Assembly: GCA_902774055.1 (NCBI GenBank)
Contig: CACYGX010000027.1
Span: forward strand, 1-40,259
DNA: 40,259 bases
Direction: 5' to 3'
Source: an uncultured Bacteroidales bacterium
GTDB taxonomy: Bacteria > Bacteroidota > Bacteroidia > Bacteroidales > Muribaculaceae
The first letter of the stretch is position 1. Each line of letters opens with the position of its first letter. The position numbers were made by a program, and so were the translations under genes. Under the pieces are notes generated by a model. It was given only the letters and a program-made list of their open reading frames with translations, did not search any database and had not been told where the DNA came from. Positions 16,546 to 23,617 of the stretch are shown here, one piece after another.

Positions 16546-17505
16546 TCATAGTTTCACGGCGTTGATGTCCACGAGTCCATTGACGATGGCGTAGATTGTG
16601 AGGCCGGCGGGGCTGTGGATCTGCAGTTTGCGGGCGATGTTGCGACGGTGGGTGATGACTGTGTTAATCGAGATGCCCAAATGGTCGGCAATTTCCTTGT
16701 TCGCCATGCCCTGGACCAGCGCGATGATGACATCTTTTTCGCGGTCAGAGAGCGTTTCGGCATGCTGGGTTTCGCCTTTCGCCACCATTTTGCTGATGTT
16801 TCTGGTGACGTCACCGTGCTTGACAAGATGCTCCAAATTGCGTATAGCAGGGACAAAAATGTGATCTTCTACCATGGCATGCTGGTGCAGCCACACCTCG
16901 TTCTCGTAGATGTCGTGCAGCGCGGCGGTCAATTGGTTGTTGTGCTGCCCGTCTTGCGGCAAGTACTTGATAATGAGTATTTTTAATTCATGCAGCTGTT
17001 GGTCGACCGCATCATGGTGCTTGGAAAAGGTTTCCACATTGTAGTCGCTGGCGGGTTGGCCATTGAGCAGGGTTTTGACATAGGGGAACAGGGTCTGTTG
17101 TTCATAGAACATGTGCCGGCGAATTTCGCAAGCATACTCGTCATAGAGTTTCATGATGAGTTGCGCGAGCGAATTGTCCTCGACGAGCGACTCCTCCAAT
17201 TCACGGCGGATATAAGGCAACTGGAAGTCGATGAAATAGGCATGGCTGGCATCAAGATATTGAAGGAGGGAGGAAACCGAGATGTGCTCATCGTTTTCTG
17301 TCACTTCGATGCCATTGATGGCATAGTTGACCACCGTCAAGAAGGTGTGCGTGTCCACATTGTTGCTCTCGCAGGTTTCCCTAACGGTCTTATCTCCAAA
17401 CCCGAGGCTGATGCCAAAACTGCCCAATGCCTGCAACAGGTTATAGTTATCGCCAATGAGCGATATCATCTTGTCCTCGGCTTCATATATCTTCTGCTCC
17501 TTCAT
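16546..17505 (-). CDS. Hemerythrin-domain LuxR-type transcriptional regulator
   Basis: 319 residues from the ATG at 17505. The frame opens earlier (17535), but the TAATTTTG promoter box covers that codon. Residues about 80-225 form a hemerythrin-like four-helix bundle with candidate di-iron ligands His88, His131, Glu135, His163 or His164, His209 and Glu213. The HxxxE pairs at 131/135 and 209/213 match the spacing in RIC proteins (YtfE/ScdA). An N-terminal stretch (20-60) resembles the DUF542 lead-in but lacks its paired cysteines. Residues 250-315 are a LuxR-type HTH (LSDREKDVIIALVQGMANKE). It probably senses oxygen, NO or redox-active iron and controls transcription. It sits just downstream of the TonB/M16 operon on the same strand, behind its own promoter. 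Confidence 0.8.
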   Translation of the reverse strand: MKEQKIYEAEDKMISLIGDNYNLLQALGSFGISLGFGDKTVRETCESNNVDTHTFLTVVNYAINGIEVTENDEHISVSSLLQYLDASHAYFIDFQLPYIRRELEESLVEDNSLAQLIMKLYDEYACEIRRHMFYEQQTLFPYVKTLLNGQPASDYNVETFSKHHDAVDQQLHELKILIIKYLPQDGQHNNQLTAALHDIYENEVWLHQHAMVEDHIFVPAIRNLEHLVKHGDVTRNISKMVAKGETQHAETLSDREKDVIIALVQGMANKEIADHLGISINTVITHRRNIARKLQIHSPAGLTIYAIVNGLVDINAVKL

Positions 17506-17532
17506 CGTTGCCTGTGTTTTTTGATTCACTGG

Positions 17533-17540
17533 CAAAATTA
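17533..17540 (-). promoter_or_regulatory. TAATTTTG promoter box of the hemerythrin regulator
   Basis: It reads TAATTTTG on the minus strand, 27 bases before the ATG at 17505, and it rules out the start at 17535. Confidence 0.6.
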
Positions 17541-17589
17541 ACCCTTAATAACGAGCCAAACAATCCTCATTTGTTGGTATTTAGAACAC

Positions 17590-17616
17590 AAAATGCCCCC
17601 AAAAATGATGGGGGCA
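17590..17616 (-). terminator. Terminator of the TonB/M16 operon
   Basis: TGCCCCC (17594-17600) pairs with GGGGGCA (17610-17616). On the minus strand the stem is followed by TTTTGTG. It lies 34 bases after the M16 stop codon. Confidence 0.7.
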
Positions 17617-17649
17617 CTATTGCCGTCAAACGGCTGATGCTTTAATGGG

Positions 17650-20457
17650 TTACTCTGACAACATGGTGACCTCGATGCAGCGTTTGGCCTCGAGCAGGCG
17701 TTGGGCCATGCGTTGCACGTCACGGGCACTCATGTTCTCGACCATCTTGCAGTAATCACGGTCAAAGTCGGTCTCATCATCCAATTCATGCCAGATGATA
17801 TAGCTCCAATAGTCGTTGGTAATTGCCATTTGGGCATACTGCTTGGTCAAGTATTGCTTGACCTTTGCCATACTGGACTCGAGAGGCCCGTTATCAGCGA
17901 TGTTTTTCAGCTGCTGATAAATGATCGGGTTGAGTTCATTGTAGCGGTCGGGATCGGCATTGTACGAGATTTTGAAGGTGGCATTGGGCTGATCATCCTT
18001 AGCCAGTTCAAAATCGACGCTCACACCATAGGTGCCTCCTTTCTCCTCACGCACCGAGTCGGTATAGGCGATGGATAGGCAACGCTTCAAGAAGTCCAGT
18101 TCAAGGTCGCTTTGTGCGGTAAACGGCACATCGGCGGTATAGTAAATGCTGACATTGGCCAGCGGTGTAGCCATTTTCTTGGTGAACTTGTGAACCGCCT
18201 GACCACCCACGATTTGCGGGATATTGCTGTAATTGGTCTGCTCGTGCTTCCCGGTGGAAGGCAGGCAAGCAAGGTATTGACAAAGCAGTTTTCGCAATTC
18301 GGTTTCGTCATAGTTGCCGATAATCACCGTCTTGAAATTGGATGCGTCGCTGAAGCGCTCCTGGTAGATGTCGAGGATGCGGTCATAGTTCACCTTGTCA
18401 AGTGTCGATTGCACGACAGGCTCCATGCGCGGATGATGACCGTACAAGATGGCCCTGATAGAGTCGTTATAATCGACCTTGGGCGAGGCGTTACGGTTCG
18501 TTAAGAAGGAGCGGTTGCGGCTGATGAACTCGTTGAACGCAGTCGTGTCACGACGTGGCGAGGTGAAGTAGAGATAGGCCAGCTCAAACATGGTCTTCAT
18601 GTCCTTGATCGACGAACTGCCGTTGATGCTCCGCCCCTTGGAACCCACCGAGGGGCCAACGCTGACGCTCTTTCCCATGAGCATCTTACGCAAGGTCGTG
18701 GCATCAAAGTCGCCGACACCAGCCTCGGTCACACAACTCGAGATGAGGCTAAAGTTAGGGATATCCTCGTCACCATAGAGCGACGTGCCACCCTCGGCCT
18801 GCATTTCCAACGAGACGATATCAGCGCTGAAATCGGTCTTGCACGCATACACCTTCATGCCATTTGACAAAGTAATCTCGGTAAATCCATGCATGTAAGG
18901 TTTCTCGCTCACAATAGTGCCTGGCTGAGGAAGTTGGTTGATCAGATTATCGGCCAACTGTTGCTCGCTATAGGGCGCATAAGGCAGTTGCTGGGCAGCA
19001 AGGATGACTTGCTCAATCTGACCTTCGTTGGGGAGGATGACTTCCTGCTTGTCGGGAGCATACATCACCACGACTTGGTTCTTGTCGGTAATCAGTTCTT
19101 TCACCTCGGCATTGACCTCGTCGAGAGTCACCTCATCGTTCAGGCGTCGGGTGTTATTCATCTCAAATTCGTGCGAGATGAGTGGCTCTCCCGAGAGGAA
19201 GTTGCTCACGCACTCGTTGACAAAATGGGAATTACGGAAGTCGCCACGCATCTTGTAACGTCGCTCGGCGGCATTGAGGTAGAGGCTCTTGGCACGGTCC
19301 AGTTCACCCTGGGTGAAACCGTGTTGACGGGCCTGCTCGGCAACGCCCACAGCAGCAATAATGCCGCCCAGAATGTTGTCCTGCTTGCAGCTGATGCTCA
19401 TCGAGAAAGCCTCCTTGGTGCGGCTGATGAAGAACGTGGAAGCACGTCCCGTAGCGCTCTGGATGGGCGAACCGGGTTGCTGACGCAACTCGGCATAGCG
19501 GTCGTTGAGCATGGTGCTGATGAGGTTGTCGATGTAGTCACCCCGCAAGTAGGCAAGGCTGTTTTTCTCGTTGTCGGGTGTCGCATCGCGCTTCTGGTAG
19601 ATATGGCAGAGCACGATGGGCTGTTCGGCATCTTTCTCGATCGCAACAATCATCTTGTCGTTGTCGCTCACTGGATAGTAAACACGCTCGGCGGGTTTCT
19701 TGGGCATGGGAATGGACGAGAAGGTCTTCTTGATCTTCTTTTCCATCTTGTCCACATCAAAGTCACCCACGACCACGATGGCCTGCAGGTCGGGACGATA
19801 CCACTTCTGGTAATAGTCGCGCAGGTCCTGATAGGGGAAGTTGTCAACGATGTCCATCGAGCCGATGGGCATGCAATCCTCATATTTCGTGCCCTTGTAG
19901 ATCTTGGGCATGACCAATTCCTGCATGCGCTGCACTGCCATGCCGGCACGACGGGTGCGCCACTCCTCGTGGATCACGCCGCGTTCCTTGTCGATCTCCT
20001 CGTCCTCGAGCAGCAGGTAGTGGCTCCAGTCGTGGAGCACCAGCAGGCAAGAGTCGATGATACCTTCACGCACGAGCGGCGCCGACCCGATGTGATAGAC
20101 CGTTTGGTCTATCGACGTATAGGCATTGAGGTTAGCACCGAATTTCACACCGATGCTCTCGCACCAGGGCACGATGCTGGGCCGACCGTTCTTGCCGGGG
20201 AAATTCTTGGTGCCGTTAAAGGCCATGTGCTCCAGGAAATGAGCCAGTCCGCGCTGGCGAGGCTCCTCAAGGATGGATCCAACACGCTGGGCGATGTAGA
20301 AATCGGCGAGGCCTGCTTCCTTGGCATTGTGACGGATGTAGTAGGTCATGCCGTTCTTGAGTTTACCCGTGCGCACGTCAGGGTCTTGAGGCAACTGGGC
20401 TGCCGCCCACAAGGGCAGCAGCACCAGTGCAATGATTGTCAATATGTGACGCTTCAT
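17650..20457 (-). CDS. Secreted M16 family zinc protease (PqqL/FusC-size)
   Basis: 935 residues with a signal peptide ending near AAAQ (residue 21). The inverted zinc motif HFLEH is at 73-77 (His73, Glu76, His77). Glu165, in ERGVIHEEW, aligns with the third zinc ligand of pitrilysin and Glu158 with its supporting Glu. The second half (about 480-935) is a catalytically inactive M16 repeat, so one chain carries the full clam-shell, as in E. coli PqqL and Pectobacterium FusC, which are also about 930 residues. Such enzymes degrade peptides or small proteins in the periplasm. It starts 5 bp after the DUF4876 gene and ends the five-gene operon, so processing of something brought in by the TonB receptor is likely but unproven. 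Confidence 0.87.
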   Translation of the reverse strand: MKRHILTIIALVLLPLWAAAQLPQDPDVRTGKLKNGMTYYIRHNAKEAGLADFYIAQRVGSILEEPRQRGLAHFLEHMAFNGTKNFPGKNGRPSIVPWCESIGVKFGANLNAYTSIDQTVYHIGSAPLVREGIIDSCLLVLHDWSHYLLLEDEEIDKERGVIHEEWRTRRAGMAVQRMQELVMPKIYKGTKYEDCMPIGSMDIVDNFPYQDLRDYYQKWYRPDLQAIVVVGDFDVDKMEKKIKKTFSSIPMPKKPAERVYYPVSDNDKMIVAIEKDAEQPIVLCHIYQKRDATPDNEKNSLAYLRGDYIDNLISTMLNDRYAELRQQPGSPIQSATGRASTFFISRTKEAFSMSISCKQDNILGGIIAAVGVAEQARQHGFTQGELDRAKSLYLNAAERRYKMRGDFRNSHFVNECVSNFLSGEPLISHEFEMNNTRRLNDEVTLDEVNAEVKELITDKNQVVVMYAPDKQEVILPNEGQIEQVILAAQQLPYAPYSEQQLADNLINQLPQPGTIVSEKPYMHGFTEITLSNGMKVYACKTDFSADIVSLEMQAEGGTSLYGDEDIPNFSLISSCVTEAGVGDFDATTLRKMLMGKSVSVGPSVGSKGRSINGSSSIKDMKTMFELAYLYFTSPRRDTTAFNEFISRNRSFLTNRNASPKVDYNDSIRAILYGHHPRMEPVVQSTLDKVNYDRILDIYQERFSDASNFKTVIIGNYDETELRKLLCQYLACLPSTGKHEQTNYSNIPQIVGGQAVHKFTKKMATPLANVSIYYTADVPFTAQSDLELDFLKRCLSIAYTDSVREEKGGTYGVSVDFELAKDDQPNATFKISYNADPDRYNELNPIIYQQLKNIADNGPLESSMAKVKQYLTKQYAQMAITNDYWSYIIWHELDDETDFDRDYCKMVENMSARDVQRMAQRLLEAKRCIEVTMLSE

Positions 20458-20462
20458 CAGTA

Positions 20463-21701
20463 TTACTTATTGAGCAGCGAAGCGGGTGCTTCGGGAATAA
20501 AGTCGTTGGTCGAGTTGTTGGTGTCGATGTACTTGCCGTTAGCATCTTTCTTGCGGATCACCGACTTGTCGAAGCGGGTGTCGTCACGGTCCACCTTACC
20601 GCAATAGGTCCAGCCAGCGTCAATCGAGGCGTCGAGCACGTTCCACTCACGCACCGACTCAACACTCAGGTTCACACCATCCAGAATCCATCCATTGGGC
20701 ACCTTATACAGGCCGCTCTTGGTCATCTCCTTGGAGAAGTCCCCAAAGACAAACATGTAAGTGGCATCATAGACATAATTCTCGAGCCAATCTTCCTTGC
20801 TGGTCTGCATCTTGGCAATAGCCATTGAGTTGAAACCACGGCTGTGGAACTGGTAGATGGTAGCAGTGTAGCAATACCACTTGTCGAGGTTGGGAGCATT
20901 GCCGTCGGGGTCGGTGAAGTTGGGATTGGAAGTCTCATCATAGAACTCAAAGTCGGCATCGCTCAGGTCGATGGAGTTCGGCTGCTCGGTGGTGTGATTG
21001 ATGGCGTTAACGGCCAACTTCAGGCTCTTGCCAGGCTCAACGGGAACGCTCTTGCCATTGCCGGGAATCATGTAGCAGGCTTGTACCGAGAAGTGGGTGG
21101 ACATGATGTCGGGCTCGTAGTCTTGCTTGTCGGTGGTCAAGAAGGCCGATTCGAGCACGGCAATACTGTCGGCATACAGGGTTACGTCTGAGTTATTGGT
21201 GATGATGATGTACTGGTCACCGCTGTAGGACTTGCCTTCGGCGGTCGATGTACCCGTGAAGAAAATCTCGCTGATGACAAAGCCGCCCTGGGCTGTGAAC
21301 GTAGAGATGGTCATCTTCAGGTCATGACTTGTCGATGAAATGGCCACGTTCTCAGAGCGCACCTCAAAGTCCTTCTGGCCAGCCACGCCATTGAGGGTGA
21401 AGTCGAGATGACCGTTCACGGCGACATTATAGGTACCAGCCACAAGTTCGTTGCACATGATTTTGTAATCATTGCCCTGCTTGATGAATTTCGTATTGTC
21501 GATGGTGACAACCTGTTTGGTCTCGACGTTGGTCAGCGTGGCGCGGGCACCGCTCAGCACGACGTTTTTCAAGTTGGCGGGGACCTCAAGGGTAACCGTT
21601 GCAGTGGGGATGACGGGAACGGGGTCGTCACTACTGCATGAAGTCAAACACATGGTAAATGCGAGCATCATCATGATGCTGTTCAAGATTAATTTTTTCA
21701 T
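20463..21701 (-). CDS. DUF4876 lipoprotein
   Basis: 412 residues. The lipoprotein signal ends at LTSC, Cys22, then a Ser/Asp-rich linker predicts outer-membrane anchoring. Residues about 33-130 form a beta-rich N-terminal domain (ARATLTNVETKQVVTI, GTYNVAVNGHLDF). From about 139 comes the DUF4876 main part, beginning GGFVISEIFFTGTSTAEGKSY with DQYIIITNNSDV, a lamin-tail-like beta fold pattern. The function is unknown; the family travels with TonB receptors in Bacteroidales. It lies between the DUF6850 barrel and the M16 protease in the operon. A role in ligand capture at the surface, beside the receptor, is inference. Confidence 0.8.
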   Translation of the reverse strand: MKKLILNSIMMMLAFTMCLTSCSSDDPVPVIPTATVTLEVPANLKNVVLSGARATLTNVETKQVVTIDNTKFIKQGNDYKIMCNELVAGTYNVAVNGHLDFTLNGVAGQKDFEVRSENVAISSTSHDLKMTISTFTAQGGFVISEIFFTGTSTAEGKSYSGDQYIIITNNSDVTLYADSIAVLESAFLTTDKQDYEPDIMSTHFSVQACYMIPGNGKSVPVEPGKSLKLAVNAINHTTEQPNSIDLSDADFEFYDETSNPNFTDPDGNAPNLDKWYCYTATIYQFHSRGFNSMAIAKMQTSKEDWLENYVYDATYMFVFGDFSKEMTKSGLYKVPNGWILDGVNLSVESVREWNVLDASIDAGWTYCGKVDRDDTRFDKSVIRKKDANGKYIDTNNSTNDFIPEAPASLLNK

Positions 21702-21741
21702 TTGTTTTGTTTTTAATGAATTGATTGTTAATTATTTGATT

Positions 21742-23235
21742 TTAAAATGTAATTCCTATTGAGCATTGTAACAACGTCTGGTGTTCGCTAGCTGAGCACA
21801 AGGTCATACCGCCGCCCACCTGGGCAAAAAGTCCGTATTGGGACTGCTTCCAAGCGTAATCGGCACGCACCTTGGCGCCAAAGTCGGTATAATTGGCCTT
21901 CGCAAACTCATGCTTGTGCCGTATCAGCCACGAAATACCTTCTCCCATATTTGCAAAGGGCATCTGCAGTTTGTCGTCCACGCTGGCGTAATAGGAGGCC
22001 TGCGCATTGAGGGTCAGCAGCAGTTTGCCCGATGGTCGCAGGAAACATTGCCCCTGCAATTTGCCATAGGCGTGGCTGGCGTCCATCTGGCGGTGAGGAT
22101 AGATGTATTTCTCGCTTTGTGACTCATATCCGGCAGTCAAGACGACATTCCAGTTTTTCTTGCCATAGAGCGCGCTCAGGTTGCAGTCCAGCATGCGGCT
22201 CTTGTACATCGTCAGGCAAGCGATGACTGGAAAGTAGCGGGCATCGGAGGTGCCGCCTACGTGCTCGTTTCCTGTACGTCTCGTGTAGTCCACATGGGCA
22301 AATGTGGCGAGGCGATAGCCGTTGTCGCGTTTCCAGCCGATAGTCGCTCCCACGTGCTCGTTATAGAGGTCGGTGAGCGGCATGGAGTTGAATTCGGCGA
22401 GTTTGCGATGATAGCGGTGCTCGTCAAGTGTGATGTCGGCAAACACGCCGCAATCGCTGATGGGCGCTGCATGGAGCAGTATCGCCAATCCACCGCCGTC
22501 GTAATAGATGCTGCGTTTATCGCCCGAGAATCGGCTGTACTCGGTGCCCAGTCCCGTCATCTGGTATTCGGGAATGACGCCCTCCTCGCGGTAAAAGGCG
22601 ACACTGTTGGTCTGCTTGTAGATATTGCCCTCGACAGCAGTTCCAAGGCGATATGTCCCCAAATCATAACCGCCGCCCAAGCGCAGTGTCAAATCGGTAA
22701 CGACACCTCTCATGCGCGGGTCATGACCGCGGTATTCCTGCTCAGCCCTGACGTGTACCTCAGCGCCGAGTAGCCATTGGCTCAGTTGTGTAGCATATCC
22801 GCCCGAAATCGTGTAGCGCTCGCGACGAGTGTCTCCGCCTAGGGTATCGGCGAGGATATAGGGCTGCAGCAGGTCATAATCGCTGGTAGAGTTCCACTTG
22901 ATGCCATGCTGGCGGCCTGTCGTGTATGACGCCTCGCCCCACACCGTACTGCGGCCATTCAAGTGGCGATAGGTGTTCACCTTGAGGTAAGGCAGAGTGA
23001 ATCCGTTGCCTTGCTCAGGGACAAAAGCTGCGGACTGGCGTTGCAAGTCAAGGCCCAAGGCGAGTTGTGAAAAAGCCATCTGATAGCCGATGCCGTGCAA
23101 GGCGGGGTTGCGTAGCGACTCAAGTTGTGTCAACTTTTCCAACGACGTGTGCTCGACGAGGGCCGAGTCGGCATTGGAAGCCGATGCCGACTTGATGGAG
23201 ATGGCGATGAGTATGAAAAAGAATAGGCGTCTCAT
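21742..23235 (-). CDS. DUF6850 family outer-membrane beta-barrel protein
   Basis: 497 residues with a signal peptide (MRRLFFFILIAISIKSASAS). The body is a succession of alternating aromatic and polar beta strands with Gly/Tyr-rich turns, and the C-terminus ends SIGITF with a terminal Phe, as in barrels inserted by the BAM machinery. There is no plug or TonB box. The start codon is one base after the stop of the small lipoprotein gene, and the DUF4876 gene follows after 40 bp. DUF6850 is assigned from operon context and general resemblance. It may be a partner pore or anchor for the receptor complex; its function is unknown. Confidence 0.7.
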   Translation of the reverse strand: MRRLFFFILIAISIKSASASNADSALVEHTSLEKLTQLESLRNPALHGIGYQMAFSQLALGLDLQRQSAAFVPEQGNGFTLPYLKVNTYRHLNGRSTVWGEASYTTGRQHGIKWNSTSDYDLLQPYILADTLGGDTRRERYTISGGYATQLSQWLLGAEVHVRAEQEYRGHDPRMRGVVTDLTLRLGGGYDLGTYRLGTAVEGNIYKQTNSVAFYREEGVIPEYQMTGLGTEYSRFSGDKRSIYYDGGGLAILLHAAPISDCGVFADITLDEHRYHRKLAEFNSMPLTDLYNEHVGATIGWKRDNGYRLATFAHVDYTRRTGNEHVGGTSDARYFPVIACLTMYKSRMLDCNLSALYGKKNWNVVLTAGYESQSEKYIYPHRQMDASHAYGKLQGQCFLRPSGKLLLTLNAQASYYASVDDKLQMPFANMGEGISWLIRHKHEFAKANYTDFGAKVRADYAWKQSQYGLFAQVGGGMTLCSASEHQTLLQCSIGITF

Positions 23236-23236
23236 A

Positions 23237-23617
23237 TCAGTCGAGGAAAATCATGTTTAGCGTGACATTGTTCTGCTCCTTACTGATACACTCGGCATAG
23301 TCGCTCTGGCAACGGAATTGACGCATCACCGTGGCGCCGTCGGGCGATTGGCACGTGGCGACACCTTCGATGTCGATCTGGTACGCGCCACGCAGCAGTT
23401 CTACAGTGACGCCAGGGCCTTCAAAATTGGCCGAAGTAGTGACTTGACGAGTATTCACGTTGGTCAGCTTCACTTGCGCCTGCACGCGAGTGATGACAAG
23501 TTCCTCACTTGTCGCAACCGTGATATGGGCAGTAGTGAAGATATCGTCTTCAACTGGAGCACAGGCGGTGACAGCCAGGGTCAACACTATTATGATGAAT
23601 TGGAAGAACTGTTTCAT
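23237..23617 (-). CDS. Small lipoprotein resembling the DUF4876 N-terminal domain
   Basis: 126 residues. The lipoprotein signal ends at VTAC, Cys19. The mature part (VQAQVKLTNVNTRQVTT, then LLRGAYQIDIEG) parallels the N-terminal domain of the DUF4876 protein of the same operon (ARATLTNVETKQVVTI, then VAGTYNVAVNG). It looks like a free-standing copy of that domain. Its ATG overlaps the TonB receptor stop (ATGA), a sign of translational coupling, and the DUF6850 gene begins one base after its own stop. It is probably a surface or periplasmic lipoprotein working with the receptor; the exact role is unknown. Confidence 0.7.
   Translation of the reverse strand: MKQFFQFIIIVLTLAVTACAPVEDDIFTTAHITVATSEELVITRVQAQVKLTNVNTRQVTTSANFEGPGVTVELLRGAYQIDIEGVATCQSPDGATVMRQFRCQSDYAECISKEQNNVTLNMIFLD

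Noticed and set aside
18889-20607. A 572-codon plus-strand frame opposite the M16 protease
   Set aside because: It is the mirror of a well-conserved protease gene with a zinc motif; the composition (His, Val, Leu-rich) is typical of an antisense shadow.
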